Shown here piece by piece: positions 8,860-18,000 of a DNA stretch of 64,000 bases; the stretch's first letter is position 1, and every line of letters begins with the position of its first letter. Under the pieces are notes generated by a model. The model ran no database searches. It was not told where the DNA came from and saw only the letters and a list, made by a program, of their open reading frames with translations. The translations under genes and the position numbers were made by a program. This DNA comes from Leptospira ainlahdjerensis (GTDB lineage: Bacteria > Spirochaetota > Leptospiria > Leptospirales > Leptospiraceae). The DNA is taken from assembly GCF_016919175.1 (NCBI RefSeq), contig NZ_JAFFPU010000006.1, positions 62,001-126,000 on the forward strand. The letters run 5' to 3'.

Positions 8860-9237
8860 ATGAATCTTTTCAGGAATACGATCGTCATAGGAATCTATTT
8901 CCTTTTTTTGTTAAGCGACTACGCACAAAGCGGAGCCCCGAAAGACAACTGCAAAACGGAAAGAGAAACCTACTGTAAAGACTCAAGACCAGGACCGGAA
9001 ATACACCGTTGTCTCAAAGAAAACGAATCCAAACTCTCCGACTCATGCAAAGCGCATCTCGCAGAAATGGAAACAAGACACAAGGCTGCAAAAGAAGCTT
9101 GTGCGAATGACGAACAAAAATTCTGCAAAGAATCCTCCCGCGAAAACGGAGGACCGATCCGTTGCCTCAAATCGCACGAAACGGAGCTAAGCGCGAAATG
9201 TAGAGATGCGCTCCCACCCCTTCCGGACAAACGCTAA
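8860..9237 (+). CDS. Exported cysteine-rich repeat protein (GLG1-like repeats)
   Basis: The start ATG has GGAG upstream. The 125-residue product has a hydrophobic signal sequence (residues 5-23) and two tandem units of about 50 residues, each with a C-x(6-7)-YC/FC...RCLK...C pattern: KTERETYCKD...HRCLKENESKLSDSC, then ANDEQKFCKE...IRCLKSHETELSAKC. This resembles the cysteine-rich repeat of Golgi apparatus protein 1. The protein is probably periplasmic or surface-exposed and disulfide bonded. Its function is unknown. It is a single-gene unit followed by a dispersed repeat. Confidence 0.75.
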   Translation: MNLFRNTIVIGIYFLFLLSDYAQSGAPKDNCKTERETYCKDSRPGPEIHRCLKENESKLSDSCKAHLAEMETRHKAAKEACANDEQKFCKESSRENGGPIRCLKSHETELSAKCRDALPPLPDKR

Positions 9238-9240
9238 AGA

Positions 9241-9415
9241 TTTGGGCATTCCCCGCTTGCAAAATTTTCGACATAGGGAAGAACGAAAGAAAAAGCAAGC
9301 GGGTCGGGCTACTCCAAGTTCGTCGCAAAGCGACTCATCTCGAACGGGATTGCCCCAATCACAAATCGACCCGATGAGGTTCGAGACGCTGCGCGCTTTC
9401 CGTATCCCTAATGCG
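9241..9415 (+). repeat. Dispersed structured repeat, copy A
   Basis: The unit begins TTTGGGCATTCC, continues with the stem arm CCCGCTTGC, a loop of about 35 bases, the returning arm GCAAGCGGG and then TCGGGCT, and ends with TATCCCTAATGCG. The same order, with a different but still self-complementary stem, occurs at 48080-48235 in the same orientation. It begins 3 bases after the stop of the cysteine-rich gene. It is non-coding; short open frames across it are not convincing. Confidence 0.7.
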
Positions 9416-9493
9416 TTTTCCAAAACCGGAAATTACTTGACTCGAAGAAGATGAATTAGAAAATCACTCAGCCTTCAAAATCCGAGATTCACG

Positions 9494-10735
9494 ATGCAAC
9501 TCAAAACAATCCTTCTGTTCCTTTTCGTAATTCAAATTCTATTTACGCTCGCGATGAAATATTTATCGTATCAAGGCGACAATTCGTCGCAACTGCATGA
9601 GCAAATTCTAAAATACTTCACCGAAGTCGATATTCAAAAAGGAATCGAATACGCAAGAAGCGGATTTTTCGCGTCCGTCCTATCCGATCTTTTGGATTTT
9701 GTGGTCGCCGGGCTTTTTGTTTTCTCACCTCTTTCCATGAAGTTGGAATCTTATTTGGAAAAAAAAACGGGGAATCGTTTTTATCTCACAGTATTATTTT
9801 TCTTTTTGATTTTTAGCGCGGTTCAATTTTTGATTTCGATTCCGTTTCAATATTATTTCGGATTCGTGCTTGAGCACCAATTCGGTTTTTCTAAAATGAC
9901 CTTTCCGGATTGGGTCGTTTATACGGGCAAATCCTTGGGAATAGCCGCGTTAGGCGGAAGCATCGCAGTCGTCGGGATCGCATTCTTACTCAAAAAATTT
10001 CGGAGGTCATGGAAATATTTACTTCCGATGATTTCTTTAGTCTTCGGCCTTTTATTTTCCATTTTATTTCCGATCGTAATCACACCTCTTTTTTACGAAT
10101 ACAAACCGATCGAGGAAGGAAATCTCAAAACCAAAATCGTCGCACTTTGTGAAAAAGCGGAAATCCAAATCGAAAACGTCTATGTGATCAACGAAAGTAA
10201 ATATTCTGGACATACAAACGCGTATTTTACCGGCTGGGGAGAAAACAGAAAGATCTTTCTTTACGATACTCTCATTCAAAATCATACCGAAGAGGAAATC
10301 ATCAGCGTCCTCGGGCACGAAATCGGACACTGGACTCACAATCATCAGGTCAAAGATATAGTAATCGGTACGATGGAAACCCTGGTTTTATGCTTTATAT
10401 TGAGTTATCTTTTTCAAAAGTTCAAAACTGAAGGATCCATATCATTGCGGGAATTTTATTCTCCCTCTACACTTCCATTTTTATTCTTACTTCTTTCCCT
10501 TTTTGGCTCTTTGACAAGGCCGGTCTGGAGTGCTTTGAGCAGAACGCAGGAGATAGAAGCCGATATCGAAGCGTTAGTGCTGACAAATGATAAGAAGTCG
10601 TTTATCAATACCGAAATCAAGTTGGCCAAAGACAATCAAGGAAGGCTGAATCCGCATCCGGCGGAAGTCTTCTTTTACCATTCTCACCCGACCACTCTGG
10701 AAAGAATCCATTTGGCAGAAGCTTGGAAAGAATAA
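9494..10735 (+). CDS. M48-family membrane metalloprotease, Ste24/CAAX protease 1-like
   Basis: The 413-residue integral membrane protein has about seven hydrophobic segments and a zinc-binding VLGHEIGHW motif (HExxH near residues 275-279), with the third ligand expected in EIEADIEAL downstream. The full length and placement of the motif between membrane segments match Ste24 endopeptidases rather than the shorter HtpX. Bacterial homologues probably cleave membrane or exported proteins. It is a stand-alone gene between the repeat and proline dehydrogenase. Confidence 0.88.
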   Translation: MQLKTILLFLFVIQILFTLAMKYLSYQGDNSSQLHEQILKYFTEVDIQKGIEYARSGFFASVLSDLLDFVVAGLFVFSPLSMKLESYLEKKTGNRFYLTVLFFFLIFSAVQFLISIPFQYYFGFVLEHQFGFSKMTFPDWVVYTGKSLGIAALGGSIAVVGIAFLLKKFRRSWKYLLPMISLVFGLLFSILFPIVITPLFYEYKPIEEGNLKTKIVALCEKAEIQIENVYVINESKYSGHTNAYFTGWGENRKIFLYDTLIQNHTEEEIISVLGHEIGHWTHNHQVKDIVIGTMETLVLCFILSYLFQKFKTEGSISLREFYSPSTLPFLFLLLSLFGSLTRPVWSALSRTQEIEADIEALVLTNDKKSFINTEIKLAKDNQGRLNPHPAEVFFYHSHPTTLERIHLAEAWKE

Positions 10736-10845
10736 CCTCCCGTTAAGAAATCGTCTTCCAATTGGAAGAAACTTGTTACTAAGAATTCATATAAATCCTA
10801 TTTTTATGGTTTCAAATTCTAAAATTTTTGGGATCATAAGGATAG

Positions 10846-12213
10846 ATGATAGCAGGTTCATCCGAAGAAAATATCGAACTCAAGACTCAAACCTTGGGTA
10901 TGCGGATCTTAAAAGAAGACGAAAGTCATTCCTCCCGATTTTTTTCCGAACATTTCTGGAGCAAAACGTTTCTAAAACTTTCGCTTCGTTATCCTAAACT
11001 CAAAGTGGAAATGTTCCGCTTTGTGGATGTTCTCCCTTCCTTGCGGACAAAAAAAGAAATTACTGAACATTTTGTTCTCTATCTTATCAACAAAGATACT
11101 GAAATTTCGAATTGGGTCCGACCGTTTCTTCGAAACGTTCTCTCAGCTTTTCCCATCTCTTACTTTTTTGGAATGATGATACGAGCAGCGGTTCTTAGAA
11201 CCTCCGGAAACTTTATCGCCGGAATAAATTTCGAAGATGCGAAAACGCGATTACAAAACCTACGAAAAGAAGAATCCGTTTTTACTCTCGACGTTTTAGG
11301 TGAAGCCGCCCTTTCCGAAAAAGAAGCGGTCGCTTATCAAAAACAATATCTCGACATTCTAAAAAGTCTGGATTCGTTTGCGGGATCGGAATCCACCCGC
11401 TACGGAACCTGTCCTTTCGTAAACGTTTCCGTCAAATGTTCGAGTTTGTATTCTCAGATTTCATCTTTGGCGACGGAAGAATCAGTATCCGCTCTTAAGG
11501 AAAGACTAAGACCGATTCTACGACTTGCGAAGGAAAAAAACTATTTCATAAATTTAGACGCTGAACAATTTGACTACAAAGAAATTCTACTTTCCCTTGC
11601 GGAAGAAATTTTTTCCGAACCGGAGTTCGCCGCTTATCCGCATTTCGGAATCGTAATCCAAACCTACTTAAAAAATTCCCAAAAAGATCTCATTCGAATT
11701 TTAGAATATTCTAAAAATAGAAATACTCCTATTACGGTCCGTTTAGTCAAAGGCGCGTATTGGGAATACGAAGTGATTCGATCCAGAGAAAAAGGCTGGG
11801 AAACCCCCGTTTTCGAAAATAAAGAGGAAACGGATTTCAACTATGAAACGTGCGCGAAAATGCTCCTAGATTCATATCCTCGGATTCTTTCAGCTTTTGC
11901 GTCCCATAACATCCGAAGTCTTTCCGCCATTCTCGCCTACGCGGAAATCAAAGAAATTCCCAAAAGAGATTTTGAAATTCAGATGTTATACGGAATGGGT
12001 AATTCATATAAGTTTGTCTTTAAAAGAATGGGTTATCGAATCCGCGAATATACGCCGTTAGGCGAGTTTCTCCCAGGAATGGCTTATCTCGTACGGAGAC
12101 TTTTGGAGAACACCTCCAATCAGGGTTTTCTCCAAAATTTCATCACGGGGAGAATGGATTACTCACGTCTTCTAAAAAATCCCGAGGAATCGATCCATGC
12201 AAAACTTTCGTAA
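10846..12213 (+). CDS. Proline dehydrogenase (PRODH), separate subunit
   Basis: The 455-residue product has the FAD-dependent TIM-barrel signature: LDVLGEAALSEKEA, then a conserved SVKCSSL strand, TVRLVKGAYWEYE near residue 300, and YGMGNSYK followed by RIREYTPLGE toward the end. It oxidises proline to pyrroline-5-carboxylate. The ATG has AAGGATAG upstream. It overlaps the dehydrogenase gene behind it by 17 bases, so the two steps of proline catabolism are encoded as neighbouring proteins rather than as a fused PutA. No DNA-binding domain is present. Confidence 0.9.
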   Translation: MIAGSSEENIELKTQTLGMRILKEDESHSSRFFSEHFWSKTFLKLSLRYPKLKVEMFRFVDVLPSLRTKKEITEHFVLYLINKDTEISNWVRPFLRNVLSAFPISYFFGMMIRAAVLRTSGNFIAGINFEDAKTRLQNLRKEESVFTLDVLGEAALSEKEAVAYQKQYLDILKSLDSFAGSESTRYGTCPFVNVSVKCSSLYSQISSLATEESVSALKERLRPILRLAKEKNYFINLDAEQFDYKEILLSLAEEIFSEPEFAAYPHFGIVIQTYLKNSQKDLIRILEYSKNRNTPITVRLVKGAYWEYEVIRSREKGWETPVFENKEETDFNYETCAKMLLDSYPRILSAFASHNIRSLSAILAYAEIKEIPKRDFEIQMLYGMGNSYKFVFKRMGYRIREYTPLGEFLPGMAYLVRRLLENTSNQGFLQNFITGRMDYSRLLKNPEESIHAKLS

Positions 12214-13774
12214 CGAACCTATCCGAGATTTTTCCAAAGGGGAAAATAGAAAATGGATTTCCGATTCGATTCAAAAAGTCCGAAGTAATTTTCCGATTTT
12301 TGTACCGACGATCATTTCCGGAAAGGAAATCAAAAATCTTTCAAAAGAAAAACATACAAACCCCGCGAACAAAAAAGAGATTACGACCGAATATTCGCTC
12401 AGCGATCGTTCTACTCTGGAAAACTCGATCCTGATTTCAAAAAAACATTCTTTCGATTGGAGCGTCCGCAATCCTAAGGAAAGAATTTCGATTCTTCGGA
12501 AAGTCGGCGACTTGATCGGTGAAAACAAGGACGAACTCTGTGCGCTTATTCTTTTGGAGACTGGAAAAAATATTCCCGAAGCGGAAGCGGATATCATAGA
12601 AGCTATCGATTTTTGCAGATATTACGCGAGCGAATACGAAAAAATTTTCCAAGGACAAAGAGTCGATATTCCCGGCGAAGAAAATTTCTATTCTTATAAA
12701 CCGAAAGGGATTGTAGGTGTGATCGCCCCTTGGAACTTTCCTGCGGCAATTTTGACGGGGATGTGCGCCGGTCCCCTTGTTTGCGGAAACGCGGTTCTCT
12801 TAAAACCTGCGGAACAATCTTCTGCGACCGCGTTTTATCTTTTTCGTCTTTTCTTAAAAGCGGGAATCCCGAACGAGGTCTTTCATTTTTTACCGGGAAA
12901 AGGCGAAGAGATCGGGGCCGAAATCGTAAGACATCCAGACGTCGCACTGATCAACTTTACCGGATCCAGAGAAGTGGGAGTTTCCATTCTCAAAGAATGC
13001 GGAAACATAAAACCGGCTGCAAAAAGAATCAAGCGTGCGTTATGCGAAATGGGAGGGAAAAATCCGATCATCGTCGACGGAGACGCCGATTTGGACCTTG
13101 CGGTAGAAGGAGCGCTTATTTCCGCCTTCGGTTTTCAAGGACAAAAGTGCAGCGCTCTTTCAAGATTGATCGTATTAGATTCTTGTTATGAAACTTTCAA
13201 AGCCAGATTTATCGAAGCGGTTTCGTCATTGAAGGTCGGCCCTCCGGAAATTCTTTCCGCAAAAATCGGGCCCGTCATCGGCGAAGAATCAAGGCTGAGA
13301 TTGGAAAAAATCATTTCCGAACATAAGGCAAAAATTCTCTTTCAAACTAATATATCCGAAGAATTAAAGACAAAAGGCCAATACGTGCCGGCGACGATCT
13401 TTGAAGAAGAAGACTGGAACGGCGATCTTGCTAAAAAGGAATTTTTCGGTCCTCTCGTTGCGATCTTCCGAACAAAAACGTTTTCAGAAGCGATCCAAAA
13501 AGCAAACGATTCCGACTACGCTCTCACGGCTGGACTTTATTCCCGCAACCCGGAGCATATAGAAGAAGCAAAACTGAAAATCGAAGCCGGTAACTTTTAT
13601 ATCAATCGAGCGATCACAGGCGCGGTTGTGGAAAGACAACCTTTTGGCGGCTTCAAACTTTCCGGAGTCGGCGCAAAAGCGGGAGGCCCCGATTATATCA
13701 AAAGTTTTTTGGAACCGGTAACGATCACCGAGAATACGATGAGAAGAGGTTTTACCGCGGATCTAATTCAATAA
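12197..13774 (+). CDS. L-glutamate gamma-semialdehyde (P5C) dehydrogenase
   Basis: The 525-residue aldehyde dehydrogenase completes proline oxidation to glutamate with NAD. It shows GVIAPWNFPAAI and LLKPAEQSS for the cofactor site, FTGSREVG near residue 253, CEMGGKNPIIVD holding the general-base glutamate, and FGFQGQKCSALSR with the catalytic cysteine. The C-terminus RQPFGGFKLSGVGAKAGG is characteristic of the P5CDH branch. The start lies inside the end of the proline dehydrogenase gene, suggesting translational coupling. Its 3' end overlaps the convergent phosphatase gene by 23 bases. Confidence 0.93.
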   Translation: MQNFRNEPIRDFSKGENRKWISDSIQKVRSNFPIFVPTIISGKEIKNLSKEKHTNPANKKEITTEYSLSDRSTLENSILISKKHSFDWSVRNPKERISILRKVGDLIGENKDELCALILLETGKNIPEAEADIIEAIDFCRYYASEYEKIFQGQRVDIPGEENFYSYKPKGIVGVIAPWNFPAAILTGMCAGPLVCGNAVLLKPAEQSSATAFYLFRLFLKAGIPNEVFHFLPGKGEEIGAEIVRHPDVALINFTGSREVGVSILKECGNIKPAAKRIKRALCEMGGKNPIIVDGDADLDLAVEGALISAFGFQGQKCSALSRLIVLDSCYETFKARFIEAVSSLKVGPPEILSAKIGPVIGEESRLRLEKIISEHKAKILFQTNISEELKTKGQYVPATIFEEEDWNGDLAKKEFFGPLVAIFRTKTFSEAIQKANDSDYALTAGLYSRNPEHIEEAKLKIEAGNFYINRAITGAVVERQPFGGFKLSGVGAKAGGPDYIKSFLEPVTITENTMRRGFTADLIQ

Positions 13775-15131
13775 AAGAAGAATCGTTAGGACGATAGTCG
13801 ATACAGAGAATCGCGATGTCGTCGTCCGGATTTTTCCCTTTCATAAACTCTTCCAAATCAAAGAACAAAAGATCCAAAAAAGTTTCTGCAGGTTGTTTTG
13901 CGTTCGCCAAAAGAAATTCCTCAAAACAAGATTCTCCATAATCCCGTCCCATCTTATTCTTCGCTTCTATCAATCCGTCGGTAAAGAGTATTAGTTTATC
14001 ATTCTTTTTTAATTGATATTCGGAGGAATAATACTTCCAATCCGGTTCGATCCCTAAGATAAACGTATTCTCGCTTTTCAATTCGTGGATCTCGGTATAA
14101 TTTCCTCGAACTACCAGAGCGGGTTGATGTCCCGCACTTGCATATTTCAACATTCCGCTTTTATTCAAGATACAATAGAAAGCGGTCACAAAAAGATCCT
14201 GTTTTTCTAATATTCCGCACAAGGATCGATTGACCAAACTCAGAAGCAAATCCGGCTCCTTTACTTCTTGGCAGTGATTTCGAAAGGCCGCTTTGGTCAT
14301 CATCGTCACTAGGGCCGAAGCGACCCCGTGCCCGGAAACGTCGGAAATAAAAAAACCGATCTGATCGTCTCCCAAATCCACCACGTCGTAAAAGTCCCCT
14401 CCGATTTTTTCTAAGGAAAAATATTTCGCCGAGAGAGTCAGATCCGGTCGTTTAATCCTTGTTAAATCCGGAAGTGTGTCCTGTTGTAATCTTCTTGCCA
14501 GCGTCAGATCAAGCGTTTGAACACGATTCAGTCTTTGGATGTTCCGTTTGTGTTTTTTGGTTTCGACGAGGTGGCGGGTGAGTTGATTTCCCATATTTCG
14601 CACGTTTTCTGACGCGCGCAAAAGCCAAATATGCATAAAAAAGAATACGATCCAGAAAACAAAAATCGATTTGATATGAAGCTGTAAATATTCCGGATTA
14701 TATGCGAGGAGTAATCCGAAAAAGACAAAGTAGTATGTTACGAACCACAAAGTGAGATAGACGCTTCGTGCGAGCCCCAGCACCGGAAGTTGAATACTGA
14801 TCACAAAAATAAACATCACCGGGAAGTATTCAGGTGCGAGAAACGTAAAGTATCCGTAGAATGCAGGTAACGGTAAAGAAAGAAGAAGCGATCGATTAGC
14901 CCAAAGAAGCGCCGACCAGCGTCCCGTGATCATTCTAAAATTACTGTAAAGGGTTACGGCGACGGTATATAAGAAATTGAGAACAACCCACTGAGGTTCG
15001 GGTGTGACGGAATCGCGGAGATAAAAACGTAATACGATCCAAAAGACGACAACCCCGAAAGCTCCTTGAAGAAGAGAAAAAGTGATTTCGCTTTTCAAAG
15101 TTTTTTTCAACTGAAGAAAAAACTTAGTCAT
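13752..15131 (-). CDS. Membrane PP2C/SpoIIE-type protein phosphatase
   Basis: The first half of this 459-residue protein holds six or so membrane segments; a short coiled region with a TLARRLQQDTLPDL motif then leads into a SpoIIE (PP2C) phosphatase domain. Key metal-binding motifs are GGDFYDVVDLGDD, FFISDVSGHGVASALV, FYCILNKSG...YASAGHQPAL and LILFTDGLIEAKN, ending NPDDDIAILCI. Such proteins dephosphorylate serine or threonine on regulators, often anti-anti-sigma factors. An AGGA site precedes the ATG. No anti-sigma gene lies next to it. Confidence 0.88.
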   Translation of the reverse strand: MTKFFLQLKKTLKSEITFSLLQGAFGVVVFWIVLRFYLRDSVTPEPQWVVLNFLYTVAVTLYSNFRMITGRWSALLWANRSLLLSLPLPAFYGYFTFLAPEYFPVMFIFVISIQLPVLGLARSVYLTLWFVTYYFVFFGLLLAYNPEYLQLHIKSIFVFWIVFFFMHIWLLRASENVRNMGNQLTRHLVETKKHKRNIQRLNRVQTLDLTLARRLQQDTLPDLTRIKRPDLTLSAKYFSLEKIGGDFYDVVDLGDDQIGFFISDVSGHGVASALVTMMTKAAFRNHCQEVKEPDLLLSLVNRSLCGILEKQDLFVTAFYCILNKSGMLKYASAGHQPALVVRGNYTEIHELKSENTFILGIEPDWKYYSSEYQLKKNDKLILFTDGLIEAKNKMGRDYGESCFEEFLLANAKQPAETFLDLLFFDLEEFMKGKNPDDDIAILCIDYRPNDSSFIELDPR

Positions 15132-15460
15132 ATTTTCCTGAATTTCATCCTATGATCCAAAGATATTCGCTCGACATTTCAGACTCGATTCTCGCGGGGA
15201 ATCAGACAATTCAATGAAAGGATTCTTAAATTCTTATCCTTAAAAAGAATCGAGAAACGGTCTTCTGAGTATCATATATTTTACGATATACACTCTTTTC
15301 TTTGAGTATCGCAGTTTAAAAAAATCAAAATTCCAAGTTTGTGAACGGTGCGTTTTCTTTCCGAAGCGGGTTCTAAGACACGTTTCAAAAATGGATTTTG
15401 GCGAGTGAAAAGTTCACAATGAAATCTCTATCAATGGAAAACCGAAAAGATTAAAATCAA
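15132..15460. other. Intergenic region without a recognisable gene
   Basis: It separates two minus-strand genes and should hold the phosphatase promoter. I see only AT-rich sequence with no convincing open frame, repeat or strong hairpin. Confidence 0.5.
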
Positions 15461-16276
15461 TCAGTTCGGCTTTTTTGCGACCGCAATGTAAGCTTCGGAA
15501 GAAAGAGAAATCGGAAGTTGTGTGAGTTGCGCTTGAATGTGCTCCAACATGATTCTTCTTTTTTCGTTCCAGATCGTTTCTTCCATTTTGCTTTTCATCC
15601 ATTGAAGCGGCGCACCGCCTTCTATCATGGAATCTAAAAATTCTTCCGCTCCTTTCACTTCGAGCGAATTTGAAAACGGATGAATCTCGATCTCTCGAAA
15701 ACCTGCAGCCTCCAATTGCTCAAGAAAGAATTCCGGATTCTCAAAACTGGAAACATTGGTCTGAGGTTCCGGGATTTCAGGATTAGCCTGACGAAGTGCA
15801 GAGAATAAAAATTGCATCAGAGAAGAATTTGCAACGGGCGCCCAACCGGATACCGCCGCCTTCTTTCCCGGTTTAAGAACTCGATACATCTCCTTGAGGC
15901 CTTGGAGTTTATCCGGAAAAAACATCAAACCGAACATCGAAAACGCTCCGTCGAATCGATTTTCAGGGAACTCCAGTTTCTGGCCATCCATCACGAGAGG
16001 AACGATATTCTGAACGTTAGCTTCCTTCATTCCTTTCTTGAGCTGTTCGATCATCGCATCCGAAAAATCGATCGCGTAAATTTCCTTTACTGACTTCGAA
16101 AGAGGGATCGCGAGCGTTCCGGGCCCCGCGGCTATGTCTAAAACGACGCACTCCGATTTTAGCCCGAGCAAATCCATCGCCTTAAGAGAATATGCTTCTA
16201 AGAATTGTTTGGTGGACTTCGTGTATCCTTCCGCGACTAAGGACCAAGGTGGAACGGTTGAAAGAGGATTGGACAT
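15461..16276 (-). CDS. Class I SAM-dependent methyltransferase
   Basis: The product is a 271-residue Rossmann methyltransferase with motif I VLDIAAGPGTLAIPLS, an acidic loop at the end of strand 2 (AIDFSDAMIEQ), and FDGAFSMFGLMFFPD with the motif following LKPGKKAAVSGW. This layout is close to the UbiE/COQ5 group, but the substrate is not identifiable. The start at ATG 16276 has TAGGAATC upstream; nine extra in-frame codons before it are not supported. It is isolated, with large non-coding stretches on both sides. Confidence 0.82.
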   Translation of the reverse strand: MSNPLSTVPPWSLVAEGYTKSTKQFLEAYSLKAMDLLGLKSECVVLDIAAGPGTLAIPLSKSVKEIYAIDFSDAMIEQLKKGMKEANVQNIVPLVMDGQKLEFPENRFDGAFSMFGLMFFPDKLQGLKEMYRVLKPGKKAAVSGWAPVANSSLMQFLFSALRQANPEIPEPQTNVSSFENPEFFLEQLEAAGFREIEIHPFSNSLEVKGAEEFLDSMIEGGAPLQWMKSKMEETIWNEKRRIMLEHIQAQLTQLPISLSSEAYIAVAKKPN

Positions 16277-16925
16277 GATTCCTATTCTTTGTAAGAGTCG
16301 CAAAATATTGCCAGCAAAATCTTAAATTCTTCCTCCGATTAACCGGAATCCGAGATGACAAGGAGCTAACAACAATATGACGCAACGATCAATATCTGCC
16401 TATAATTTATTTCCAAAATGGAACGGACTTTGAAAGCGAACGTTTACAAAAACGGTTTTTTTGCTCTTTCCTCTCCGGATAAGAATTCGAATCTTCAGAG
16501 ATAAACTTCCATTCTCCAGTTTCAGAATGAACAAAAAAAATGAATCCGGCGGAGAGAAATTTCGAGATTCGGCAGGCGGACGGCTTTTTTAAAAAAAATC
16601 TTCTTAAATTTTTCCCAGTTATGACCGGTGATCCGAAGTCAAGCTTTTTGAAGCAAAACTACTTTGTCGGAGTTCCGACACGGGGATTTGCGCTTGCAAA
16701 AAGTATGATTTTCTGATAGAGGAAAGTCTCCCAAGATTTTTCCCGCCACCTCTCCCCTCCACCCGAGATCAGGGCGGGGCGCGCGACTTTCACGGAGGAT
16801 TGTAGGAGTTACGACAGATTCTTCTTAAGATCCAGACAAATTGTAGGTAAGGATATAGCCTCTTCTCTACAAGGTGGATTTTATTTTGTATCCCACCGAA
16901 AGTAGGAACTCCCAAAATTCTCTTT
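16277..16925. other. 650-base intergenic region carrying a dispersed repeat
   Basis: No convincing gene is present. The first 390 bases are plain AT-rich sequence. The second part holds a GC-rich repeat with a second copy at 49868-50016, and a further GTAGGAACTCC motif near 16905 just ahead of the thioesterase stop. Confidence 0.6.
16666..16817 (+). repeat. 150-bp GC-rich dispersed repeat, copy 1
   Basis: The unit opens with GTCGGAGTTCCGACAC, runs through GGGATTTGCGCTTGCAA, GAGGAAAGTC, CTCCACCCGAGATC and GGGGCGCGCGACTTTCA, and closes with GTAGGAGTTACGACAG. An inverted copy with the same blocks in the same order lies at 49868-50016. Both ends carry a GTNGGA...TCCGAC-like inverted repeat. There is no open frame of note, so it is a non-coding mobile or structural repeat rather than a gene. 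Confidence 0.75.
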
Positions 16926-17357
16926 TTATTCGGAAGAACTCGGATGCAACTCCAAAACCTTTAGCAACTCCTCTGGATACTTCCAAGGTCTTTTTTTGGC
17001 AAAATCAAAAAGAATACAAATAGAAAGAGAATCGCAGGCAACCTTCCCGTCGGATTTCCGAATAAGCTTTTGAAAGATCTTACAACGTGAACCCTGAAAT
17101 TCTCCAAAACTCGTAGTCACGAGAATGGATTCCGGATATCGAATTTCCGCTTTATAATCCGTTTCAGATCGAAGAATCATCGGGCCAATATTTTCTTCTT
17201 TCATCTTAGAATAACTCAGCCCGGCTTCTTCCAGAGCCACCATTCTTCCTTCATGTAAAAAAACCTGAAAATTCCCGACATTGAGATGTCCATTCGGATC
17301 ACATTGACTCCAAAGCACCCGGATCTCAGATTGAAACTCTCTCGAAATCAAATTCAT
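16926..17357 (-). CDS. Hotdog-fold acyl-CoA thioesterase (4HBT/YbgC-like)
   Basis: The 143-residue product has the thioesterase opening VLWSQCDPNGHLNVGNFQVFLHEGRM, where the aspartate of D-x-x-G-H-L and the following glutamate form the usual catalytic area, then RYPESILVTTSFGEFQGSR and a final strand with ICILFDFAKKRP. It probably hydrolyses acyl-CoA or a related thioester. The ATG has a GGAG site. The gene is isolated on the minus strand, back to back with the ArsR regulator unit. Confidence 0.82.
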   Translation of the reverse strand: MNLISREFQSEIRVLWSQCDPNGHLNVGNFQVFLHEGRMVALEEAGLSYSKMKEENIGPMILRSETDYKAEIRYPESILVTTSFGEFQGSRCKIFQKLIRKSDGKVACDSLSICILFDFAKKRPWKYPEELLKVLELHPSSSE

Positions 17358-17553
17358 AAACTACTCCATTTATAATCCTGTACTCATAAAGCAGAATGAA
17401 CAGTTTCTGTTTCCATGAGAATATTAATTGGATATAAAATTATTAATTTGTTCTTAAAACCTTAGAATCCGGTGGACAGATCCCCTCCTAAAGTATATTC
17501 AATATTCTTCTCATTTCCCGATCCTTTTTTCCGGCTTTTTTTTGACAAAGAGG

Positions 17554-17580
17554 TTGACAAACCTTGCCTTAAGGGATAAT
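17554..17580 (+). promoter_or_regulatory. Probable promoter of the arsR-type/SRPBCC operon
   Basis: TTGACA at 17554-17559 and GATAAT at 17575-17580 are separated by 15 bp; another TTGACA lies 12 bases upstream. Two palindromes begin immediately after the -10 box, consistent with steric repression. Confidence 0.45.
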
Positions 17581-17613
17581 TTAACCAAAAGGTTAATTAA
17601 CCGTATGGTTCAA
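17581..17613. promoter_or_regulatory. Tandem palindromic operator for the ArsR-type regulator
   Basis: TTAACC-AAAA-GGTTAA at 17581-17596 is a perfect 6-4-6 palindrome, followed at once by TTAACC-GTAT-GGTTcAA, a second copy with one extra base that overlaps the regulator start codon. The position between the -10 box and the ATG suggests autorepression by the encoded protein. Confidence 0.55.
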
Positions 17614-18000
17614 CAAGAAGTTACTGAAGATCATCTCAGCCTCACATTTGCCGCCCTCGCGGACCCGACTCGGCGAAAGATCTTGGCTACACTCCGGTAT
17701 GGAGATGTTACTGTGAAACAACTTGCGGAACCCTTTGCGATGAGTCTTCCCGCAATTACCAAACATTTGAAAGTTCTGGAAAAGGCGGGACTCATTTCCC
17801 GGGGCAAAGAGGCACAATGGAGACCTTCTCGTTTAGAAACAGGGCCATTAAAAGAAGTGGCCGATTGGATCGACGAATACAGACAAATCTGGGAAGCCAG
17901 ACTCGATCGACTGGATGATTATTTGCGGGAACTCCAGCGAAACGAGAAAAACGAACAAACAAATCCAAGGAAATTCGACAATGAACAAGGAAAAAATTAA
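17605..18000 (+). CDS. ArsR-family winged-helix transcriptional regulator
   Basis: The 131-residue product has a canonical ArsR helix-turn-helix: FAALADPTRRKILATL, then VTVKQLAEPF, SLPAITKHLKVLEKAGLI and the wing SRGKEAQWRPSR. There is no obvious metal-binding cysteine motif, matching the subgroup that accompanies SRPBCC proteins. The start at ATG 17605 was preferred over TTG 17542, which is part of the promoter. It overlaps the DoxX-like gene by 20 bases and leads a plus-strand cluster with five SRPBCC genes, which it probably controls. Confidence 0.85.
   Translation: MVQQEVTEDHLSLTFAALADPTRRKILATLRYGDVTVKQLAEPFAMSLPAITKHLKVLEKAGLISRGKEAQWRPSRLETGPLKEVADWIDEYRQIWEARLDRLDDYLRELQRNEKNEQTNPRKFDNEQGKN

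Noticed and set aside
17542..17604. Longer ArsR-type protein starting at TTG 17542
   Set aside because: The TTG is part of a TTGACA promoter element and the extra residues would cover the -10 box and operator; ATG 17605 gives the normal N-terminus.
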